Shown here: positions 25,401 through 37,500 of the stretch, one piece after another | Layout: each line of letters opens with the position of its first letter | Position numbering within the stretch: position 1 is the stretch's first letter | DNA from: Gymnothorax reevesii | Taxonomy: Eukaryota > Chordata > Actinopteri > Anguilliformes > Muraenidae | DNA length: 64,000 nt | Direction of reading: 5' to 3' | Assembly: GCA_029721435.1 (NCBI GenBank) | Contig: CM056573.1 | Span: forward strand, 1,287,501-1,351,500 | Notes under the pieces: generated by a model | What the model was told of the DNA's origin: nothing | Databases searched by the model: none | What the model saw: the letters and a program-made list of their open reading frames with translations, nothing else | Program-made: the position numbers and the translations under genes

Positions 25401-28400
25401 CAATCCCCACCAGGCAGTGCACAGCGTCCGAAGGCAGCAAACTGATGCAGGAACTGCCATCAGTCCTGAAGTGTGGGGGACTTGGGAGAGCAGTGTGCAC
25501 AGATTTCAAATTTACAATTTAATTATATTAACCAAACACCAACATCAGCAGCACTGTACATCACTGTAAAAACTTCACATTCAGCACAACGGAAACCTGA
25601 CCCCTCAGCTACAGAATTAAATTGGGGTAAACCTGTATGGCCAGTTAACTGATGTTGTGTTGGCCTTCCCAAATTTGCAATTACGAACGTGTTTCTTTCG
25701 AGTGTGAACAACACAGAACAGCCTGGAGACGGCTGCTGCGACTGCTGAAAACTCAGGGAAGTGGTTTTTGCAGCTTTCTGGGAGCCGAGCAGGATTTGGT
25801 GCAGGTGGTAAGACCTAGTTCCTCAGACACAGATACTGTGACTAGGAGTGCTGGGAGTGCTGGGAATGCTTACACAGGGGGGTAACTAACATTCTCGTAG
25901 AGGGTGCACAAGCCTCATACTCCCCGGGGGCAGCGCTTGAGCTGGGCGTACAGATCATCTCATCCTCAGAGGAAGCGGAGAAGGTGTGTAGCAGGACTCT
26001 CCACATCACGGTCCTTGTGGGTTTGATGCTGTCTGGACAGCGATTAGAAATAATTGTTCACCTCATTGCCTAGAAGGAAGGAAAACTAGGGCTGGATTCG
26101 AATTCGAGGGCCAGATTTGGGGAGCCCCGGTGTGTCGGGTGGGTTGACATTGAGAGGGAGCAGGTTGCCCTCCGTTGGCTGGTTACGGCTCCTGAGAGAA
26201 ATGCCCTGTGAGCAGACAGGTGTGCAGGGGTGCGTAAGGTGGGCGGTACCTTCTCGTTGAGCTGGCCTGTCTCCGTCTGCAGCTCCTGGGCGCGGAGCGC
26301 GGCCTGATCCAGACTGAGGGAGGCGTCGCGCAGCTCCTCCACTCGACTCTGCAGGCCCTGATTCTCCTGCTCCAGCTTCAGAAGGCGACTCAGGGCCGAC
26401 TCGTTCAGCTCGAACACAAACGACTTCCGCGCTGCAGACGCAGACCCAAACACAGAACTGTCTATTATTCATGTATCAATAATGGTGATATGATAAAAAT
26501 TCAAATATGATAATGAAAAATATTTTTTTTTTTGCTTTATTATATTGAGTCATCCAGGTAAAATACTGAAAGACCACCAGAATTAGCCATTAATAGACGT
26601 AGTAAAAAAGAAAAAAATAATTACCAGGATGACCAGTTTGGCACAAAATAACTTTAAAGCGGTGCTGGAACATATTATCAACAAAAATGATAGTAATATG
26701 TTTAAAAATGCATCAATATATCCCTGGCATTTTTAAAGGTTTAATACTGAGTAACACAAAGACCTTCACACCATTTTCTCAAATACATTTCAGCAAAGAG
26801 ATGCAAATATGGCAGAGAAAACTGCCCCATTTTCTGACTGCATTCGACAAATTACTCCGTTTGCAGTTCTAGCTGAACTGAACACCCGACTCAGACACAG
26901 TGCAGCCTGCGGACGCAAAGTGAAAGACACAGATAAGCAGTTCCACAGAGACTCGGGGTCACAAATCCTGACCACGGTCCAAAGTGCTGATTCGCAGCCT
27001 AACAGACTAACTACTATTCAAACTGAAACACTTTGCTGCGACTATAAAAATAACTTAACAGCCGCACAAATGTCACAATGGGCGACCCGAGAGGCGAAAC
27101 TGATCTCCACCTCGTATTATCAGCCAGAAAATCCAGTGAAATACATTTGCGACGATGAAGATTCCAGAGACAACAGTGCAAATGCAACAGGAATTTGACC
27201 CTTGTTGGATATTCCAGAATTCTGTTAGAGTCGGAAAATTCTAACAACCTCCAATATCGTTAATAATCTCAGAGCCGAGAACATTAAAAACTAACTGCCA
27301 TTAAATGACAGTGCAGTGAATTAAATTCCACATTTAAGCACTTAGGCCACAGAGATTAATTTCCGACAGTATTACAGCAAGTGTCCAAACCCTGCAATAA
27401 AAGTTTAAACAGACAAAAAAGGACGATACAAAATCACCATAACTGACCGAGTTTGAGGGAAATAATGCAAATTTTCTGTAGTGCTGCACTTCCCAGCCAG
27501 GAGAAAATAAAAAGAATTGACTTCTATTCCCTTCACCTTATTTTACCAGGACACACAGTGGCTGGACTGAACACACGTTCGTTTACAGTGACACCTCGTT
27601 ATTACCCCTCTGCGAGGGCCTTACTGCAAACGTTAGGACTGAGGGAGGCAGCAAGATTACCCAGAGTGAACACATAACGTACAGAGAGAATGATGCACAC
27701 AACAGAGACAGGCCATGGGAGCCTAGATCTTCAAAAACAGGAATTTCAACCTAAATATCTTGGGCTGTCATAAGGGGGGAGGGGGACGATCCATCAGGAA
27801 TATGAATTTACACCGAACATACGGAGGGAGTATGAATTTACACCAAACATACGGAGGGAGTATGAATTTACACCGAACATACGGAGGGAGTATGAATTTA
27901 CACCGAAAATACGGAGGGAGTATGAATTTACACCGAACATACGGAGGGAGTATGAATTTACACCGAACATACGGAGGGAGTATGAATTTACACCGAACAT
28001 ACGGAGGGAGTATGAATTTACACCGAACATACGGAGGGAGTATGAATTTACACCGAACATACGGAGGGAGTATGAATTTACACCGATCATACGGAGGGAG
28101 TATGAATTTACACCGAACATACGGAGGGAGTATGAATTTACCGAACATATGGAGGGAGTATGAATTTACACCGAACATACGGAGGGAGTATGAATTTACA
28201 CCGAACATACGGAGGGAGTATGAATTTACTCCGAACATACAGAGGGAGTATGAATTTACTCCGAACATACGGAGGGAGTATGAATTTACTCTGAACATAC
28301 GGAGGGAGTATGAATTTACACCGAACATACGGAGGGAGTATGAATTTACCGAACATATGGAGGGAGTATGAATTTACACCGAACATACGGAGGGAGTATG

Positions 28401-29437
28401 AATTTACTCCGAACATACGGAGGGAGTATGAATTTACTCCGAACATACGGAGGGAGTATGAATTTACACCGAACATACGGAGGGAGTATGAATTTACTCC
28501 GAACATACGGAGGGAGTATGAATTTACACCGAACATACGGAGGGAATCCCTTCGGTTCCGCAGCCCAGATATAGTGTTTGGGCAAACACACTGCCACAAT
28601 TTATGCGTGTTCATGAGTGTGTGCGTGCGCATGCGAGTGAGTGAGTGTGTGCGTGAGAGAGAGAGAGAGAGAGAGAGAGAGTGAGAGTGAGTGAGTGAGT
28701 GAGTGCTCGTGTGTTTGTGTGAGTGAGTGAGTGTTCGTGTGTGTGGGTTTGTGTGTTCATGTTCGTGTGTGCGTGTGAGTGAGTGCTCGTGTGTTTGTGT
28801 GAGTGAGTGAGTGTTCGTGTGTGTGGGTTTGTGTGTTCATGTTCGTGTGTGCGTGTGAGTGAGTGCTCGTGTGTGCGTGTGAGTGAGTGAGTGTTCGTGT
28901 GTGTGGGTTTGTGTGTTCATGTTCGTGTGTGCGTGTGAGTGAGTGCTCGTGTGTTTGTGTGAGTGAGTGAGTGTTCGTGTGTGTGGGTTTGTGTGTTCAT
29001 GTTCGTGTGTGCGTGTGAGTGAGTGCTCGTGTGTTTGTGTGAGTGAGTGAGTGTTCGTGTGTGTGGGTTTGTGTGTTCATGTTCGTGTGTGCGTGTGAGT
29101 GAGTGCTCGTGTGTTTGTGTGAGTGAGTGAGTGTTCGTGTGTGTGGGTTTGTGTGTTCATGTTCGTGTGTGCGTGTGTGCGTGTGTGTGTGTGAGTGAGT
29201 GAGTGTTCGTGTGTGTGGGTTTGTGTGTTCATGTTCGTGTGTGCGTGTGTGCGTGTGAGTGAGTGAGTGTTCGTGTGTGTGGGTTTGTGTGTTCATGTTC
29301 GTGTGTGCGTGTGAGTGAGTGCTCGTGTGTTTGTGTGAGTGAGTGAGTGCTCGTGTGTGTGGGTTTGTGTGTTCATGTTCGTGTGTGCGTGTGAGTGAGT
29401 GCTCGTGTGCGTGTGTGTGTGTGAGTGAGTGCTCGTG

Positions 29438-29469
<32 letters not shown>

Positions 29470-31545
29470 CGTGCGCTCATATACACTGACTCTCTCCACT
29501 GTGGTTGTTCTTGGTCAGCTGCTCCAGCTCCCAGCCCAGGTGAGCCGACTCGCTCATGCTCTGCTTCTGCGAGATCTGCAGCATCATATTCTCCTCCAGC
29601 AGCTCCTCCAGACGCTTCTTATCCGCGTCGCGCTCCTGTCACAACACACACGCGCGCACACACGCCCACGCACACGCCCACCCACACACGCACGCGCACG
29701 CCCACACACACCCACGCACGCACACGCGCACACACACACACACGCGCACACACACGCACGCACGCACACCCACGCACGCACACACGCACGCGCATGCACA
29801 CGCACACGCGCACGCACGCACGCACGCAAGCACGCAAGCACGCACACACACACACACACACGCACACACACACGCACACGCACACGCACACGCACACGCA
29901 CACACACACAGAGGGATACATGTTTACGGTCTCAATAAGCACAACACAAACATGTAAACAAACAGACTCACACACGATCAGCCCAGCACACGGGCGCCAA
30001 TATTCCGTCTCCACAGGCCTGCAGAGGGAAATGTGCAGGAATAATGAAAATATACGAGGAGGTAAATTCTCATTCCAATAACAAAAACATAAAAACTACG
30101 GCGCCCATGTTTGCTTCAAGTCATCTCTCCATAAAGCAAGAAGCGTCTGTGTGTCAGTGGCTCGCATCTCTCTGACCGGTTGTCAGATCGGCCTAAGATT
30201 CTGGTAGTTGCTATTTTGAAACACTGCTACCTGCACAAAAGTGATGACATCAAACAGGGGCAACTAAAACAGAGCAGGTAACGCGGGACTGTTATCATCA
30301 CCATATGAAAATAACACTGGCAGGTAGATTATGCCTCATGTCTGAACCCAGCAGTCACACAGCTGCCAGCCGTCATAAGGCGAATACTGCAGGACTCGGG
30401 CCACGGGCTGAGAGGACAACGTGCTGGTGCCACACTTAGGAGGGTAGACTGGCAATAATATGGCCAATAACATGAAAAGGAGGCTGTTTATATTTATATC
30501 AACTGATTATCCGAACTCTGAGTTATGATTTGATTAATAAAAACACTAACAGATTTGATCATGAAAATTAAATTGCTTTAGTTTTGTTTGAGGCAGCAGT
30601 TACTGTAATGTGCTCCACTGGTGAGGAGTTTAACGTGATGAAGACTTGTGTGCACACAGTCACAAACATATGTCGTCGTACATTCTTAAAAGCACTTGTT
30701 GCTCTGAAGTGCAGGAGTTCTCACAGACAGAGAAGATGAGCCCACAGGGTCCCTGTGTCCCACAGTCCGGGGCAAAGGCCCCATAAGGGTCTACGTTAAG
30801 TGAGCACTGCGTCTCGCGGTCAGTACGGAAGACTCTGGAAGGCCTCACCATCTCCACATCGTGCAGTTTGGATCGCAGTTGCAGATTCTCTTTCTCCAGC
30901 TCGTGCAGTTTATCACAGCGGCTCCGGGCCCCAGTCAGCTGCTCCTCCAGCAGGGCTTTCGTCTCCATCAGAGTCAGGTTATCATCCCTCAACTCCTGCT
31001 CTCACACAAACACACACGCACACCACACACACACACACACACACACGTAATTGCCCGTGCACGAAAGGCATGACTGCGCGGCCTTGTGTTTTGTGTGTGC
31101 AAACATGGCAGTCGGCACAAGTTTATCGGAGCAGGCAGGAGTGACATCACTGGAGGCTAAGCAGAGTACTGCTGATGAGAAATAAAGCTGTAAATGTATT
31201 TTAGCTTCATACAGTGTTACTTGGACAAATGTGAACTAGGTAACCCTTTCAGGTGGAATCGGTCTCCAGTTGGTATACAATAGGCTGTGTTGACTGCTAA
31301 CCAAGGAGCTGCTAACCAGGCTACATAATATTTTAAGGGGGTGAGTTTAAGACTGATATGGGTTGGTTTACAGACGGGACCTCGATACTGCGGCTCAACC
31401 GCCCCAATCTGCACACTCTTCTCTGCACAGAATGCGTGGCGGGGCAGCGTCCGTATGAAGGATATTTTTCACACAATCATGCAGTGGGAGGAAGTAGAGA
31501 TGCGTCATCCATCTTAATGCGCAGTCTATGGTGTGCACACATGAA

Positions 31546-31592
<47 letters not shown>

Positions 31593-34500
31593 CCACGTCC
31601 TCACCTCCACACGGGTCTTGTAGAACTGCACATCGTGTAGCCTCTCCTTATAGCGGGCGAGCTCCGTCTCCAGCCGGTCCACGCGTCCTGCCCGCTCGCG
31701 GAGAGCGTCCAGCTCGTCTCGATACGCCCGCGCCGAGCGAGCCTCCGCCAGCAGCTGCATATTCTGTGTGCACGAGACAGCAGCGTCACGCCATCGAGCC
31801 CAAACTCCAGTTGTCTCTTCACATACTAACCCTGTCAGCCACAGCTGAGCTCCAACTCATCCTGGACTGGTAATGACTCGAGCCCCATCGGAGCCTCCAG
31901 CCCCCAGCCCCCTGTCCCAACCAAACCCCAAACCTTCGCCCTCGCCTGCATTATACCTCAGTTTGCGTATTTACCAATCAAATCCATGTCAAGCTGACAT
32001 GATTTTAGGCCGTAAGATGAAATCCATGGTTCTGATAGGTCTGCGTTCCCCCGTCACTGTGACGGGTCGCCCCTTTAACCCTCTCGCCCCCCCCCACCGT
32101 TGTCCCCTCCGCCCCCCACCCCCCCCCCACTCCTCGCTTCTCCAGGCCTGACCTCAGGCAGTCGGGTTCCCCCCTGATTGGAGTCGGGTTCCATCAAAGC
32201 ATTCGTTCTATTCAAGAGTTTTTCTTTCCCAGTTACGCCGTTCGGTTCTCCTCTCAGGGTTCTGACCCTGTTCTGCGTCAAGCGCTTTGGGACAATCTCG
32301 ACTGTGGAAAGCGCTAAACAAGTCAAATTTAACTGAACCGAACTGAACCGTTTGTGTCTCTTAGTTCAGGCCATTTAGAGCCTCTAATTATCCAAACATT
32401 TGTGTGACTGGAACCAGCACAAGGAGAACATACACACTCCGCACAACACGCTGCGGTCAGAGTCAAACCCATGACTCCTTATCAACCCTCAATCAAGCTG
32501 AAGTTAATACTTTAATCAAGGGCGGAGCACCAGGTGTAACTGCGTTTTCATTCGGTCAAATATTGTGCTGAGTACTACATATTGTTCAACAGTGCAAATT
32601 CATTTTTTCATTTTTTCATGATGACTCCCAGCCTAACTATGCAGTCCCATAAAAGTCTCATATAAAATATGTTGATATTGATGCTCTTACCGCAGGAGAC
32701 GTCCAGCGATCAAAACCCTTCGTATTTCTTCATCCGCAAGCCAAATGAGCTTGTGTGAACCGCACTACGAACTACAGTGAACAAAAATATAAACGCCCCA
32801 TGTCGAATACTGATGCCACGTGGAGTTAACAACTCTAAGTGAGCATATGCTGACTTTTACTTATCTAATAGGGATATTTCTCTTGATTTGTGTACCATTT
32901 TTTTTAATCCATCTCTCTGTCAGTGAGCATTTGCTCAGTGATGCAGTGATGTCACTCAGTACATGGGTGTGGCATTTCCAGACGGTGATCAGACAGAATG
33001 AGCAGTACCCAGACACTCCTTATACTGGGGACAATAAAAGGACACCCCATAATGTCAAATTTTGTCAAAAGTCATCATGCCTCAGATGTCTCAGGTCATG
33101 TGGAACGTGCCATTGGAATGCTGGATGTAGGGATGTGCACCAGAGCGGTCGCTGTGCAGCTGAATGTTAACTATCAGACGATAGGCCGTTTGAGAGTTTG
33201 TTTCTGACAGATGGGCAGTACCGCAAATCGATCTCATCCACTTCTGCCACGTGCGACCACACCAGCACAAGATCGCTACATCCGACTCGTCCACCAGCGG
33301 GATCGGCTCAGATCAGCGACACGCTCAGCGGATGAGACTGTTGGTCTGCACAACAGACGCATCACACCACAGACAGTCCGTAACTGCCGGCAAGAAGCCA
33401 ACTTGCACACTTGGCGTCCTCGCCGTGGTCTGGATCTCACCTCTGTCCGGCGTAGGAACCGACTCGTATGGGCAAACGCACACGTTCGATGGCCCTTGGC
33501 GCGCTGGAGAAGAGTGCTATTCACAGACGAATCATGGTTCCAGTTTTTTGTAAATAAAAACTCAAAAATTTGACATGGGGCATTTATATTTTTGTTCCGT
33601 GTACAATTAATGCGTTTCATTATGAAAAACCTTTTAACACATTAATCCCGCGCTGCAGATTGTACAGTGTCCCTTCTGGAACAAAATAAGCGCCACTGAC
33701 CATTATAAGCCACTCACAGAATAGTCAGTATTTCAGCCAATCAGCCCTCACTTGCAACTTGCAAATCAACTCCTTTCAGGTTACATGGACCGTGGGAGCT
33801 GAGCGACCAATCAGAATGACTGGGACAGAATACGCAAGCATGGAGAGATCAGAAGGCCCCAAATGGCGCCACCCAACATTTCTCCAGACCGACTGGTGTC
33901 ATTTTCACAGATTCTCTCTCCGCTGCTCATCTTCACACACACCTCCTGTCGGAGTCGCTGCAGATCCGCGTCCAGCCTCTCCGTCTCATTCTTGGCGTCC
34001 ATCAGCTGTTCAGTCTTCTCCTCCCTGCGGTGGGAACACTGGTCAGCGCAGATTAAAACTCATTTCATAAATCCGTCTTATCATAGCAGCACCGCTGCGC
34101 CAGCGTTACTCTCTCTAACTCTCCCCTGCTGACAGTCCAGCATCACACCAGCCCACAGCCCTGGAAGCACTTCCTGTTAACACAGGTTACATCTTTATCT
34201 ATCTATAACCACAGACTGGCAACACCCCTGTTTACAGGTCATTGGTAAAACTGACCATTAACACCACCAGGTAACACCCCTCGGAAACAACCCCCTGTAA
34301 CACCGCAAGTAACAGCCAACTGTTACCATCCACTGGTCACACCTCTGCAGAAAGCCATCTGGAAACCCAATTAAACTCCCACTAACTCCATCCTGGTAAC
34401 ACCAACTTGTAACTGCTTCGTGGTACAAGGTACTAATAACTCAGCTGTGCATCCTGCACTAGCGCTCTGGGACATCCCCCCCCCATTAAGCCCAGTAACA

Positions 34501-37500
34501 GACCCCTGCGATGTTCCCCAGTCAGCATTCCCCCAGGTTCTAACCCCACTAGTACTCCCGGTAATGCCCCAGCTCGGTACTCACAGCTCCTGGCGCGAGC
34601 GGCGCAGTCGGGCCTTGCTTTCGGCCAGCTCTACGGCCAGGTGCGGCCGCTCGTCTTTGCCCAGGATGGGGATGGCGGGGCCCCCGCGGGGCAGCAGGCC
34701 CTCGGGGCTGGAGCTCGGCTCCTGGGCGGCTGGCTGCTGGGACTGCAGGTAATCTCGCTCCTGGGTGAGCTCCAGAATCGCCTGCAGACGAGGAGCGCGG
34801 TCAGGGTCTCAAGAACGAGCAAATTAATCAATACAAGCAACCAGCGTCACAGCTGACAATCTCTCTGTTTCAGTGCACGAGGGCATCGACCCGCTAACGT
34901 CAGGACCCCCCAGAATCTGCAGGGATGTCACAGGGCGAGCATGCACTGCACGCGCTCACCTCCGCGCACTCGTCCCGCTCATCAATCAGCCTGCGCAGGT
35001 GTACGGCCATACTGCGCGACAGGGGATCCAGCTCCTCGGCTGGGAGCTCCGCCAGCTCCAGCCACTGCAAATCCAGAACATTCTCCTGGTTGTGAGTCAC
35101 CTGAGGATTTGCCCCGGGGAAAGACGCAGTTGAAACTTAAAGTTTACACGGCGCAGCCAGGGTGACTGTACCAGCAACTACACCAGGCCTCACTGGCAAA
35201 TGACATTTCAGTTCGGACATCCGAGTATAATAACAATAACAACAACGCAAACAATACTACTACTGCTACTGCTACTACTGCTGCTACTACTACTAATAAT
35301 AAGAAAACAGCATCATCCACTCAAGGTCGTGACTAGTAGTACACACACGCACGCGCGCACACACACACACACACACACGCACGCACACACACACACACAC
35401 GCACGCGCACACGCACGCGCACACACACACGCACAAAATTTCATTCATCAAGGTCAGGGGTGGTCGACCCTGCTCCAGTAGAGCCACAGGTCAGCTGGTT
35501 TTGTTTTTCTCCGCCCAGTTTAATCCTGAGACATGAGGTGAGGTGAGTTCAGTGTCATCAGCTGCTTTCATTCACCAATCACGGGCCGAGTGACACCAGA
35601 CACCAGCAGACACTGGCCTACCGTTCCAGATGGAGGGATAGATGCAGGTATGGATGGACAGATAGATGGATGGATGGATGGATTGATTGAAGGATGGACG
35701 ACCTCCACAGCAATATCCTCTGTTCCGTTTCATGTGGTGGCAGGGATAGTAATATTGATCATTTATACCCCCCTCCTCACCTCCTGTATGTGCGTAACGA
35801 TAGCAGCCTGCGTCTCGATATCCAGCAGCTTGATCTTCTCGATAAACTCCTCCTTTCGATCGCACTAGCGGACAGAAAAACAGGCGTTTCATCCAGCACA
35901 ATCGCCAACACAACCTACAGCAAACAGCCAGTGCAAAGCATAAACATTCGAGGTCGAACACACTGCGTTACTCAGCTTCTTTGAGTATTTTTGAGTGAGA
36001 GAACATGCAGGTGAAATGCACAGGCGATGCTGAAAAACAGCTCCCTGCATTCCTAGAGTAACGGCTAATTCGGCTGGCAGCCACAGTTACACTCAGTATT
36101 CCAGAGATCATCTAATCCCGGCCCTCAGGGGCCAAGACCTGCAGGTTTTCTGCTCCCTTTCTCTGGGAGTCGGGTGCAGAGACAGTCTGGCCAATCAGAT
36201 GCATCAATTGTTGAGTTAATTGATGATTTATCTGGGATAAAAAGCAAGCCGGGCAGGATTTGGATTCAAGGGCGAAAGGAGATGACCCTAACGCACATTC
36301 GCTCAGTTTTCCAAAGCGTGAAACTTTGCAAAGACAGGAAGTAAAGATGCTGCCAGCTGTTTCTTACAACCTCGGCCAGTTGATGACAATAATCAGGCTC
36401 GTTTCACCACCGGGCCTAAGAATTATGCCCATTCGCAAACTCAGAGAACAGGGGAAAAAAATAAATCCTCGGGTGGAATGTTACCTTCAAAACCCCAATT
36501 TTCAACAGATCAGAATCTGAAACTTTTAGAATGTTCTACTGCTTTCCATATATCAGAAATGAAAACTTTCAGAACCTCACAACAGCTGACCCAGAAGATA
36601 CCAGAACCGAGGCGGGATCAGGCCTGGTCAGGGAGGGGTGAATTACCTGCACAGCGCAGCCCAACATGAGCAGCAGCAGTCGGCTCATCTCCTCCATGGC
36701 TTTAGCTGAAGGAGAACATTTCAGTGTCATTCGGATACGCAGAGAAATGTGTTCAAACGACACCTGTTCAATTACAGAGGAATTATGCATGAATAACCAC
36801 ACCAGAACAGAAAGGAAACCCTCTGTTTAGTGATGACAACAAGGCCGCGCTTCCTACATGCAATTAGGATCAATCACTTACATTAATTTACTTCAAATAA
36901 AACCAAACATTATTAAGATGAAACTACACTTAGGCAGAGTCATCAGTGAATTGAACTCATCCCCAAATAACGCTCCAAACTCAATCACAGCAATTACAAC
37001 CCAACCCCCAGCTACCGATTCTGAATAGAGTCAAAACAAAAAGTGACGGACCTACAGTCAAGCCTTAATGCAGTTCGAAGCAAAAGGTAACTTACTCATT
37101 CTGAGTTAAAAGCAACACAAGCTAATTACACTCAAACCCTAAGTGCAATTACCCCATTTCTTAAAAGAACTCGATCCAAAGATCAACCAAAGTCCCACAG
37201 GAGCCCCGGAGGTTAGTTTTCCCAGCAGACTCAATGCCCCGACAGCCACAGACCCGCCACCCTCTCAACCTGATTAAATCACTCGCCATCAGCGGAGAGT
37301 CAATCAACTGGAGACACAAATCTGAGAAAAACCCTTCGTGAACCAGAGCGATTTCCTGAGACGCCATCAACCACCAGACACTGATGAACTCACTGACCTC
37401 TAGTACCGTAGCCAAGAACATACTGCACGTTTCTGTAAAACCTGAGATTGCAGCAGCGGAGCAGCTGACCGAGACGCTGCATGTGTCGCACCGCCGGCTC

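Noticed and set aside
27800..28545. CRISPR-like array of regular repeats
   Set aside because: There are no unique spacers; units are contiguous, and the genome is a vertebrate one.
27760..28632. 200-residue decapeptide-repeat frames on both strands
   Set aside because: A 30-bp repeat artefact; no signal peptide, splice context or non-repeat domain.
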